This document shows, piece after piece, positions 42,495-49,932 of a stretch of 51,221 nt of DNA. The translations under genes were made by a program, and so were the position numbers. The stretch is from Solirubrobacteraceae bacterium (GTDB lineage: Bacteria; Actinomycetota; Thermoleophilia; Solirubrobacterales; Solirubrobacteraceae), in contig JAUJPF010000027.1 of the NCBI GenBank assembly GCA_030447275.1, positions 1 to 51,221 of the forward strand, in the 5' to 3' direction. Position 1 is the first letter of the stretch. Each line of letters begins with the position of its first letter. Below the pieces are notes generated by a model. That model was given only the letters and a program-made list of their open reading frames with translations, was not told the DNA's origin and made no database searches.

Positions 42495-42545
42495 GGGTGT
42501 GGGCGACATTCTCGTTGGTATCTCATGGGAATGTCGCCCACACCC
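42495..42545. repeat. 16-bp perfect inverted repeat across the acylphosphatase start
   Basis: Arms 42495-42510 and 42530-42545 are perfectly complementary; five more pairs (two G-T) close the stem inward, leaving a 9-nt loop. Both candidate ATG codons of the acylphosphatase (42525, 42531) lie in the 3' arm, so the folded mRNA would hide the start. The 195-bp gap 42336-42530 before it has a GC-rich stretch with no gene. Confidence 0.7.
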
Positions 42546-42821
42546 CCCACATCGACGGTCGCGCGGCGGGTCGTCGTTCGGGGGCGGGTGCAGGGCGTGT
42601 TCTTCCGCGACTCGACGCGGCGGGAGGCCGCGTCGCACGGCGTCGGCGGCTGGGTGCGCAACCGGGCCGACGGGTCGGTGGAGGCGTGGTTCGAGGGTGA
42701 GCCCGCCGATGTCGAGGCGATGGTCGCCTGGGCGCGGTCCGGGCCGCCGCGGGCCGAGGTGTCCAACGTGGACGTCGAGGAGGTCGCTGTGGAGGGGCTC
42801 GAGCGGTTCGAGGTGCGCTGA
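42531..42821 (+). CDS. acyP: Acylphosphatase
   Basis: 96 residues. Hydrolyses acyl phosphates. Signature VVVRGRVQGVFFRDSTRREA with the phosphate-binding Arg, and GWVRNRADGSVEAWFEGE with the catalytic Asn; C-terminal VEEVAVEGLERFEVR. ATG 42531 (or 42525). The start is inside a strong hairpin, which may limit translation. Confidence 0.9.
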   Translation: MSPTPPTSTVARRVVVRGRVQGVFFRDSTRREAASHGVGGWVRNRADGSVEAWFEGEPADVEAMVAWARSGPPRAEVSNVDVEEVAVEGLERFEVR

Positions 42822-42841
42822 GGAGCGCGTACGCTCCCGGC

Positions 42842-43471
42842 ATGTGCCGCTCGCTGCTGCTGGCAGTGCTGGCCGGCCTGGTCGTCGGCACGCTCCTCGC
42901 GGGGCTGCCGCACACCGGCAACGAGCTGTGCCTCCACGACCCCCTCGGCGGAACGGAGGGGGCATCGGTCTCGGGGGGCGCGGGGCTGTGGCCGTACGGC
43001 ACGCGGTGCGAGTTCGAGTACGCGGGCCGGTCGAGCACGATCGACCACGCCGCGGGCGTCGCCGAGGGCCTCGCGTGGGTGGCGCTCGCGTCGCTGCTGT
43101 TCGCTGCCGCGCTGCTGAGGCGGACCGCTGCCGCGCGCGGCGCCGCGGTCGCCGCCGGCGTCCTGGCCCTCGTCGGCTTCGCGTGGCACTTCGCCGGCGA
43201 GGGACTGCCGGCGCTCGTGTTCGCCGTGATCGTCGGCCCGCCGCTCGCCTTCGTCGTCGACCGGTGGCTCCGCCCCCGCGGCGAGCGCGGCTGGACGTCG
43301 CTCCGCGCCGCCGCGGTCGTCTTCCCGACCGCCCTCTTCGCCTGGACGGCCGGGTTCTTCTTCGACCTCCCCTATCTCGCGATCGCCGCCGGCCTCGGCG
43401 CCGGCGCGCTCGCGTCCGCCGCGGCCAGCGCGTGGCGGCGCCCGTCCGCAGCGGCCGTGGTGGCGCCCTGA
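42842..43471 (+). CDS. Membrane protein (209 aa)
   Basis: N-terminal hydrophobic segment LLLAVLAGLVVGTLLAGLPH, an extracytoplasmic loop with two Cys (NELCLHDP ... TRCEFEY) and four further helices (GLAWVALASLLFAAALL, GAAVAAGVLALVGFAW, LPALVFAVIVGPPLAFVV, AAAVVFPTALFAWTAGFFFD). Alanine-rich. The stop TGA overlaps the CTG of the oxidase gene. Unknown function. Confidence 0.6.
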   Translation: MCRSLLLAVLAGLVVGTLLAGLPHTGNELCLHDPLGGTEGASVSGGAGLWPYGTRCEFEYAGRSSTIDHAAGVAEGLAWVALASLLFAAALLRRTAAARGAAVAAGVLALVGFAWHFAGEGLPALVFAVIVGPPLAFVVDRWLRPRGERGWTSLRAAAVVFPTALFAWTAGFFFDLPYLAIAAGLGAGALASAAASAWRRPSAAAVVAP

Positions 43472-44595
43472 GCTACGACGCGATCGTCGTCGGCCTCGGC
43501 GCGATGGGCAGCGCCGTGGCCCACCAGCTCGCGAAGGCGGGCGCCGACGTGCTCGGGATCGACCGCTTCCACCCGCCGCACGAGCTCGGGTCGACGCACG
43601 GCGAGACGCGCATCACGCGGCTGGCCGTCGGCGAGGGCAGCCGCTACGTGCCGTTCGTCAAGCGCTCGCACGAGCTGTGGCGGGAGATCGAGCGTGAGAG
43701 CGGTGAGAGCCTGATGACGCGGACGGGCGGCCTCGTCATGGCCGTCGAGGGCGCGGCGCGCTGCCACGGCGCCGACGACTTCCTCGCCACGACGATCGCC
43801 GCCGCCCGCGAGCACGACGTCCCGCACGAGCTGCTCGACCCCGAAGCGGTGCGCGCGCGGTACCCCGCCCTCGCCCTCACCGGCCGCGAGCGCACCGCCT
43901 ACTTCGAGCCGGACACCGGGTTCGTGCGCCCGGAGCGCGCGGTCGCGGCGCAGCTCCGGCTCGCCGCGGCCCACGGCGCGACGCTGCGCACCGGCGAGCG
44001 CGCCCGCACGGTCGGCGCCGGCCACGTCGCCACCGACGCCGCCGAGTACACCGCCGGCCGCGTGATCGTCGCCGCGGGACCGTGGGCCGGCGAGCTGCTC
44101 CCCGAGCACCGCGAGCGCTTCGCCGTCTACCGCCAGGTCCAGTTCTGGTTCGACGTCGCCGACGACGCCGCCTACGAGCGTCACCGCGACACCCCGATCT
44201 TCATCTGGCAGCTCGGCGACGCCCACGACGACTTCGTCTACGGCTTCCCGCCGCTCGACCGGCGCAGCGGCGTGAAGGTCGCAAGCGAGCAGTACGCGAC
44301 GCCGACGAGCGCCGGCGCACGGCGCGAGGTCACGGCCGACGAGGCGCGCCGCATGTACGACGACTACGTCCGCGAGCGTCTGCCCGGCCTCACCGACCGC
44401 TGCCTGCGCGCGACGTCGTGCCTCTACACGGTGACCGCCGGCCACGGATTCGTCGTCGATGACGGCGACGTCCTGACCGTCTCGGCCTGCTCGGGCCACG
44501 GGTTCAAGCACTCCCCGGCGATCGGCGAGGCGGTCGCGCAGCTCGCGGCGACCGGCCGCAGCACGCTCGACCTCTCAGGCTTCGCGGCGGCCTAG
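43468..44595 (+). CDS. Flavin amine oxidase of the monomeric sarcosine oxidase/N-methyltryptophan oxidase family
   Basis: 375 residues. FAD dinucleotide motif DAIVVGLGAMGSAVAHQLAK, then STHGETRITRLAVGEGS, FEPDTGFVRPE and the covalent-flavin Cys region SACSGHGFKHSP near the C-terminus, all standard for MSOX/MTOX (solA-like) enzymes. Oxidative demethylation of N-methyl amino acids is likely. The conserved start (SYDAIVVG) needs CTG 43468, overlapping the previous stop as CTGA; GTG 43432 would add 12 residues. Ends in CTAG shared with the convergent gene. Confidence 0.88.
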   Translation: MSYDAIVVGLGAMGSAVAHQLAKAGADVLGIDRFHPPHELGSTHGETRITRLAVGEGSRYVPFVKRSHELWREIERESGESLMTRTGGLVMAVEGAARCHGADDFLATTIAAAREHDVPHELLDPEAVRARYPALALTGRERTAYFEPDTGFVRPERAVAAQLRLAAAHGATLRTGERARTVGAGHVATDAAEYTAGRVIVAAGPWAGELLPEHRERFAVYRQVQFWFDVADDAAYERHRDTPIFIWQLGDAHDDFVYGFPPLDRRSGVKVASEQYATPTSAGARREVTADEARRMYDDYVRERLPGLTDRCLRATSCLYTVTAGHGFVVDDGDVLTVSACSGHGFKHSPAIGEAVAQLAATGRSTLDLSGFAAA

Positions 44596-45065
44596 GCGAC
44601 TTCGGCGCGATCGGCCGGCTCGTCGCGGCCCGCGAGCCGCTCGCGCCCACGCTGCACCGCGGCGATGAACTTCGTGAGGTTGACCTCGAGCGTGTTGAGG
44701 ATCTCGTCCGCGTAGTCCTCGGCGCCGAGCCGGATCTCGCGCTCGCGCCCGCGGGCGTCCTCGATGATGTCCTCGGCGGCGCGCTCGGCCTGCTTGGTGA
44801 TCTCCTGCTCGGAGATCATCCGGTCCTGGCGCTCGCGCCCCTCCTTGATGATCCGCTCCGCCTCGCGCTTGGCCTCGGCGAGCATCTCCTGACGCTCCTT
44901 GACGATCCAGCGCGCCTGCTTGATCTCCTCGGGGATCGTCGCGCGCATCTGGTCGAGGATGTCGTAGATCTCCTCCTTGTCCACGCGCACCTGGTCCGTC
45001 AGCGGGACCGGCTTGGCGTTGTGGACGAGGTCGTCCAGCTTGTCGATGAGAACGAGGACGTCCAT
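44592..45065 (-). CDS. SepIVA/DivIVA-like coiled-coil protein
   Basis: 157 residues: MDVLVLIDKLDDLVHNAKPV, then EEIYDILDQMRATIPEEIKQ, a long helical region (AKREAERIIKEGRERQDRMI) and RAAEDIIEDARGREREIRLG. This resembles the actinobacterial SepIVA group, involved in septation and envelope growth, and looks like ATP-synthase b subunit in composition only. ATG 45065, 4 bases after the coaD stop, so co-transcribed. Confidence 0.75.
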   Translation of the reverse strand: MDVLVLIDKLDDLVHNAKPVPLTDQVRVDKEEIYDILDQMRATIPEEIKQARWIVKERQEMLAEAKREAERIIKEGRERQDRMISEQEITKQAERAAEDIIEDARGREREIRLGAEDYADEILNTLEVNLTKFIAAVQRGRERLAGRDEPADRAEVA

Positions 45066-45069
45066 GGGC

Positions 45070-45585
45070 TCAGCCTTCGTTTCGTCGGCGCTGAAGCTCT
45101 TCCTTCAGGCGATCGGCAACACCGTCCGGTACGAGCCCGTCGATGTTGCCCCCGAAGGTGGCAAGCTCCTTGACGCCGCTGGAGCTCAGGAAACTGTACT
45201 GAGGACTGGCCATCAGGTAGAGCGTGTCGATCTGGGAGTCCTGCATCCGGTTGAGCTGATTCATCTCGAACTCGTACTCGAAGTCGGATATCGCGCGCAG
45301 TCCCTTGACGATGCACCGGGCCCCCACCCGGTGCGCGAACTCGACGATCAGCACGTCGAACGGCTCGGCCCGGACGTTGCCGAAGTGCGTGGTGGCGCCC
45401 TCGATGAACGCGATCCGGTCCTCGATCCCGAACACCGAGTTGCTCTTGCGCACCGACTGGTTGACGACGGCGACGATGACCTCGTCGAACAGCTCGGAGG
45501 CGCGCCCGATGACGTCGACGTGCCCGTTGGTGATCGGGTCGTAGGAGCCGGGGCAGACGGCGACGCGCTTGGCGGCGGGGTTCAT
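45070..45585 (-). CDS. coaD: Phosphopantetheine adenylyltransferase
   Basis: 171 residues. Makes dephospho-CoA. Motifs: CPGSYDPITNGHVDVIGRAS (T/HxGH nucleotidyltransferase), VKGLRAISDFEYEFEMNQLN and YSFLSSSGVKELATFGG (ISSSxVR-type). ATG 45585 overlaps the rsmD stop (ATGA). Confidence 0.96.
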   Translation of the reverse strand: MNPAAKRVAVCPGSYDPITNGHVDVIGRASELFDEVIVAVVNQSVRKSNSVFGIEDRIAFIEGATTHFGNVRAEPFDVLIVEFAHRVGARCIVKGLRAISDFEYEFEMNQLNRMQDSQIDTLYLMASPQYSFLSSSGVKELATFGGNIDGLVPDGVADRLKEELQRRRNEG

Positions 45586-46115
45586 GGCAGGTGGATCCGG
45601 ATCAGGGTGTCGCCGTAGCGGCGTTCGTCGATTGGGGACTCGAGGTCGAGATCGAGCGGTGCGCGGCGATCGCTCTCGGTCACCACGCGCGCGCCGGGTG
45701 CGAGCACGGGCGCCAGAGCCTCGCCGAGCGGCCCTCCGAGGTCCGGCGCGAGCCGGTACGGGGGGTCGCAGAGCACCAGATCGTATGTCTCGCCGCGGTT
45801 TCGTGCGTCCCGCAGGGCGGCGAGAGCGTCCGCGCCCCGGATGTCGCCCTCGATCCCCAGCGCGTCGAGGTTCGCCTGCAACGCCGCGAGCGCGCGCCGG
45901 TCGCGCTCGACGAACACGGCGGACGCCGCGCCGCGCGACAGCGCCTCGATCCCCAGCGCGCCCGACCCGGCGTACAGGTCGAGCGCCCGCGCCCCCTCCA
46001 GCGGCCCCAGGATGCTGAACACCGCCTCCCGCACGCGGTCGGAGGTCGGCCGCGTGTCGCGGCCGGGCGGCGCGGCAAGGCGTCTTCCGCCGTGGCGTCC
46101 CGCAACGATGCGCAC
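45582..46115 (-). CDS. rsmD: 16S rRNA (guanine966-N2)-methyltransferase RsmD
   Basis: 177 residues. RIVAGRHGGRRLAAPPG, TRPTSDRVREAVFSIL, SAM site LDLYAGSGALGIEALSRGA and catalytic LVLCDPPYRLA. GTG 46115 shares one base with the recG stop (TAGTG); stop overlaps coaD. Confidence 0.94.
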   Translation of the reverse strand: MRIVAGRHGGRRLAAPPGRDTRPTSDRVREAVFSILGPLEGARALDLYAGSGALGIEALSRGAASAVFVERDRRALAALQANLDALGIEGDIRGADALAALRDARNRGETYDLVLCDPPYRLAPDLGGPLGEALAPVLAPGARVVTESDRRAPLDLDLESPIDERRYGDTLIRIHLP

Positions 46116-48199
46116 TACGCGGCGACCGGCTCGGCCTCGGCGGCGCGCAGCGCGTCGGCGAGCAGCGCGTGCTCGGGGCGCTCGAGCGCCGGGTCGTCGC
46201 CGAGCAGCGCCTCGGCGCGGTGGCGGGCGCGCTCGAGGACGTCGGTGTCCTCGGGCAGCCGCGCGAAGGCGAAGCGCGCGAGGCCCGACTGGCGCGTGCC
46301 GGTGATCTCCCCCTCCCCGCGCAGCTCGAGGTCGATCTCGGCCAGCGCGAAGCCGTCGGTGTTGCCGGCGAGCGCCTTCAGCCGCGGCGACTCGGCGGGC
46401 CCGAACAGCAGGCACAGCGACTTGTCCGCGCCGCGCCCGACGCGCCCGCGGAGCTGGTGGAGCTGCGAGATGCCGTAGCGGTCGGCGTCCTCGACCAGCA
46501 TCACGGTCGCGTTCGGCACGTCGATGCCGACCTCGATCACCGTCGTCGCGACGAGCACGTCGGCGGCGCCCGACGTGAACGCCGCCATCGCCTCGGCCTT
46601 GTCGCGCGACTTCATCTGGCCGTGGAGCAGCACGACCTCGAAGTCGGCGAACTCCGTCGTCTTCAGCCGCTCGTACTCGGCCGTCGCAGCGCGGGCGGCG
46701 AGCGCCTCGGACTCCTCGACGAGCGGGCAGACGACGAACGCCTGGCGGCCGGCGCGCAGCTCCTCGCGGATGCGCTCGTAGGCGCGCGAACGCGCGGCCT
46801 CGCCGCCGGCCACGAACGTCTCGATCGGCTGGCGCCCGCGCGGCAGCTCGCGCAGCGTGGTGACGTCGAGCGCGCCGAACGACGCCAGGCGCAGCGTGCG
46901 CGGGATCGGCGTCGCCGTCATGTGGAGGACGTGCGGGGCGAGGCCGGCGGGCGCCTTGGCGTCGAGCGCGGCGCGCTGGCGCACGCCGAAGCGGTGCTGC
47001 TCGTCGACGACCGCCACCGCCAGCCGCGAGAACGCCACGGCCTCCTCGATCAGCGCGTGGGTGCCGACGACGAGGCTCAGCTCGCCGGTGGCGAGCTTGG
47101 AGAGGATGTCGGCGCGCCGCCCGCCCGGCGTCGAGCCGGTGAGCAGCGCGACCGGCACGGTGGCCCCGGGCATGAGCGACTGGACCGTCGCGAAGTGCTG
47201 CTCGGCGAGCGTCTCGGTCGGCGCCATGAGCGCGGCCTGCATGGAGTGCTCGACCGCGCGCAGCATCGCGTACAGCGCGACGACGGTCTTGCCCGAGCCG
47301 ACCTCCCCCATGAGCAGCCGCTGCATCGGGCGGTCGGCGGCGAGGTCGGCGTCGACCTCCTCCATCGCGCGCTCCTGGTCGCCGGTCGGCGAGAAGGGAA
47401 GCTGCTCGGCCAGCCAGGTCCGGGCGAGCGACGGCGGCTCGGCGAGCGGCGTGGCCGCCATCCGCTCGCGGTGCTCGTCGCGCAGGCGCAGCTGGACGAT
47501 CTGGTCGACGAGCAGCTCGTCGAACGCGAGCCGGCGCCGGCCGCCCTCGCGGTCGCCGAAGTGCGCGGCGTAGACGGCCGCCGGGCGGTCGGGGAGCCCC
47601 TCGGCGGCGCGCAGGCGGCCCGGCAGCGGGTCGGGGAAGTCGGCCGCGAAGCCGCCGAGGTCGCGCACCATCGCGCCGATGCGGATCGAGTCGAGCCCCT
47701 TCGTGGCCGGGTACGTCGAGACCTCGCCCTCGAGCGAGCCGACGACCTCCGTGCGCGCGTGGTGGTTGACGCGGAACCGGTTCCCGCTCTGCGGCTTGCC
47801 CGAGAGCATCAGCCGCGTGCCCGGGCGGTACTGGCGCTCGAGCCACGGCTGGTTGAAGAACGTCGCCCTCATCGTTCCGGTGGAGTCGGCGACCGTCGCC
47901 TCGACGAGCGGCTTCATCCCGCGGCGGCGCACCGGCCGCGACGTGATCGAGCGGACCTCGACGAGCACGGTCGCGGTCTCCTCCGCGCTGAGCTGGGCGA
48001 TCGTGCGCGCCTCGCCGGTCGCGCGCGGAAGGTGCAGGAGCAGGTCGCCGACCGTGTGCAGGCCGAGCGCGGCGGCGGCCTCCGCGGCGGGTGCCGGCGT
48101 CACCTCGAGCGGCTCGGCGAGCCGCGACGCCCGCGGGTAGCGGACGGCGACGGAGTCGGGGTCGAGGGGATCGCGCGTTGCGAACGCGGTCGGCGGCAC
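46115..48199 (-). CDS. recG: ATP-dependent DNA helicase RecG
   Basis: 694 residues. Remodels stalled forks and junctions. N-terminal wedge (GLHTVGDLLLHLPRATGEAR; OB part VEATVADSTGTMRATFFNQ), Walker A LMGEVGSGKTVVALYAML, PTETLAEQHF, Walker B VVDEQHRFGVRQR, motif III HMTATPIPRTLRLASFG, and helicase C-terminal motifs VLLHGQMKSRDK, VATTVIEVGIDVPNA and QLRGRVGRGADKS. GTG 48199 with a GGGG run just before it; upstream in-frame sequence looks non-coding. Confidence 0.95.
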   Translation of the reverse strand: MPPTAFATRDPLDPDSVAVRYPRASRLAEPLEVTPAPAAEAAAALGLHTVGDLLLHLPRATGEARTIAQLSAEETATVLVEVRSITSRPVRRRGMKPLVEATVADSTGTMRATFFNQPWLERQYRPGTRLMLSGKPQSGNRFRVNHHARTEVVGSLEGEVSTYPATKGLDSIRIGAMVRDLGGFAADFPDPLPGRLRAAEGLPDRPAAVYAAHFGDREGGRRRLAFDELLVDQIVQLRLRDEHRERMAATPLAEPPSLARTWLAEQLPFSPTGDQERAMEEVDADLAADRPMQRLLMGEVGSGKTVVALYAMLRAVEHSMQAALMAPTETLAEQHFATVQSLMPGATVPVALLTGSTPGGRRADILSKLATGELSLVVGTHALIEEAVAFSRLAVAVVDEQHRFGVRQRAALDAKAPAGLAPHVLHMTATPIPRTLRLASFGALDVTTLRELPRGRQPIETFVAGGEAARSRAYERIREELRAGRQAFVVCPLVEESEALAARAATAEYERLKTTEFADFEVVLLHGQMKSRDKAEAMAAFTSGAADVLVATTVIEVGIDVPNATVMLVEDADRYGISQLHQLRGRVGRGADKSLCLLFGPAESPRLKALAGNTDGFALAEIDLELRGEGEITGTRQSGLARFAFARLPEDTDVLERARHRAEALLGDDPALERPEHALLADALRAAEAEPVAA

Positions 48200-48234
48200 C
48201 CCCTGATGATGATGCGCGCGCCGGACCGCACGCG

Positions 48235-49215
48235 CTACGCCCGTCGCCGCACCCGCAGGCTCGCGCGGGCGGCCCCGCACGCCGGGGTCGTCACGCGCAG
48301 CCGGGCCGCCGGCCGGCCCCAGCGGACGAGCGCGACGAACGAGGCGCGGCCGCTCGCGTCGGTGCGGGCGGCCCGCCGGCCGATGCGGACGGTGGCGCCG
48401 CGCACGCAGTCGGGGTCGCCGGACGCGAGGCGGATCCGCACGCGCGTCCGCCGTCCACGCACCAGCGTGCGCGGCGCGGCCGCCGCGATGCGGACCGTCG
48501 CAGCGGCCGGCATGGGCAGGACACCGCTGCCCCGCGTGCACGGCTGCTCCGACGTGACCCTCGCCTCTCCCCCGTCGGCGAAGCCGAACTCGCCGACCGT
48601 CGTCCACGTCCCGTCGCACGCGGGCGGCGTGACGAGGTAGCCGCCGCGCGCCGGGATGTCCCAGACGATCCTGCTCGCCGAGAACCGGCGCTCGGGCGGC
48701 GCGCCCGGCGGGACCTGCACCGGCTCGCCGCTGATCGTCGCCCCGTCCGTCACGGGCAGGCGCTCCAGCGCCGCCGTGGTGTTCGTGCCCTCGAACAGCA
48801 GGACCTCGATGATCATGCCGGGGCCGTTGAAGAGGGCAAGATCCGTCCGGTGCGGGTCGTCCGGGGTCCCGAGGTAGACGTCGAGCGTGCCGGTCCCGAC
48901 CTGCGTCTCCGGGGGGCACGCGTCGCGCCCGCGGGCCTGGATCTCCTCGTTCGAGGCCGTGCACGCCGGCAGAGCGGAGGGATCGAGGCGCGTTCCCGGC
49001 GGGAGGCGGATCGCGAGCTTCTGGATCGTCGGCGGCCTCTCCTCGCGATTCTCTGGGTGGAGGTAGCGCAGGTCCATGTTCAGCCCGGTCTCCGTCCCCG
49101 GCGCCGCGACCTTGAACGGGATCGAGAGCTCTGCCCGCGGTCCCTCCGCGAAAGCCGGGGCCGCGAGAGCGCCGAGTGCGAACACCGCCGCCACTGTCTG
49201 TACCGTCGCCCGCAT
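48235..49215 (-). CDS. Secreted protein with Arg-rich C-terminal domain
   Basis: 326 residues from ATG 49215 (a longer GTG form begins at 49239). Signal peptide ATVQTVAAVFALGALAAPAF followed by an AFA-E cleavage site. The middle (about 30-230) has beta-rich blocks and paired Cys (LPACTASNEE, RDACPPET, PPACDGTW, EQPCTRGS). The C-terminal ~85 residues (VRGRRTRVRIRLASGDPDC ... GRASFVALVRWGRPAARLRV) look like an Ig-like or carboxypeptidase-regulatory fold. Divergent from a TetR gene, with an operator between. Function unknown. Confidence 0.7.
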   Translation of the reverse strand: MRATVQTVAAVFALGALAAPAFAEGPRAELSIPFKVAAPGTETGLNMDLRYLHPENREERPPTIQKLAIRLPPGTRLDPSALPACTASNEEIQARGRDACPPETQVGTGTLDVYLGTPDDPHRTDLALFNGPGMIIEVLLFEGTNTTAALERLPVTDGATISGEPVQVPPGAPPERRFSASRIVWDIPARGGYLVTPPACDGTWTTVGEFGFADGGEARVTSEQPCTRGSGVLPMPAAATVRIAAAAPRTLVRGRRTRVRIRLASGDPDCVRGATVRIGRRAARTDASGRASFVALVRWGRPAARLRVTTPACGAARASLRVRRRA

Positions 49216-49231
49216 GATCCCGACCCCTTCT

Positions 49232-49246
49232 CCGTACACTGTACGG
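49232..49246. promoter_or_regulatory. Perfect palindrome between the secreted-protein and TetR genes (operator)
   Basis: ccgtac-act-gtacgg, six matched bases each side of three, with an extra cgtacg half-site at 49252-49257. It lies in the 57-bp region between the divergent starts (49215 and 49273), the usual place for a TetR operator that controls both genes. Confidence 0.65.
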
Positions 49247-49272
49247 TGCAGCGTACGACGGGCGGTTTGGCG

Positions 49273-49932
49273 GTGTCAAAGGTGAACCGCGGCCTCGGCC
49301 GCGACGAGATCGCGCGCGCCGCCCTCGCGATGCTCGACGAGGAGGGGATCGACGCCCTCTCCATGCGCCGTCTCGCCGACCGGCTCGGCGTCGGGACGAT
49401 GACGCTCTACGGGTACTTCCGGAGCAAGGACGAGCTTCTCGAAGCCGCGGTGGGCGCGGCGGTGGAGGACTTCGAGTTCGGCCTGCCCCCGGGGAGCTTC
49501 CGCGAGCGCGCCCGCGCTCACGTCCACGCGCTGCGCGACCTCCTTGCGCGCCACCCGGCGCTCGCCCGGCTTCGCGCGGATCGGCCGATCGTGCACCCCG
49601 CCGCGTTCCGGATGTCCGAGCAGGCGATGCGGCTGCTGCTCGAGGCCGGCTTCCCCCCGGACGAGGCGGCACGGACGTTCCGCGTGCTGTTCGTCTACAT
49701 CTTCGGCGCGATGCTGACCGGGCCGGACGCGCCCTCGCCCGCGGAGCAGCGGGCGATCAAGGCGGCGATGATGCTGCTGCCCGACGACGAGTTCCCCGCG
49801 GTGACCGCGACGGCGGACGGCATCGCGGCCTCCGCCGGCGGCGCCGAGCAGTTCGACTTCGGCCTCGAGCTGATCCTCGACGCGATCGAGGCGCGGGCGC
49901 AGCGCTACTCGGCGGCGAGCAGCCACCAGTAG
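49273..49932 (+). CDS. TetR-family transcriptional regulator
   Basis: 219 residues from GTG 49273. N-terminal HTH: RDEIARAALAMLDEEGIDAL, then MRRLADRLGVGTMTLYGYFR (recognition helix) and SKDELLEAAVG. The C-terminal ligand domain resembles TetR_C (ARLRADRPIVHPAAFRMSEQ; FRVLFVYIFGAMLTGP). Probably represses itself and the divergent secreted-protein gene through the palindrome. The end overlaps the convergent kinase gene by 28 bases. Confidence 0.9.
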   Translation: MSKVNRGLGRDEIARAALAMLDEEGIDALSMRRLADRLGVGTMTLYGYFRSKDELLEAAVGAAVEDFEFGLPPGSFRERARAHVHALRDLLARHPALARLRADRPIVHPAAFRMSEQAMRLLLEAGFPPDEAARTFRVLFVYIFGAMLTGPDAPSPAEQRAIKAAMMLLPDDEFPAVTATADGIAASAGGAEQFDFGLELILDAIEARAQRYSAASSHQ

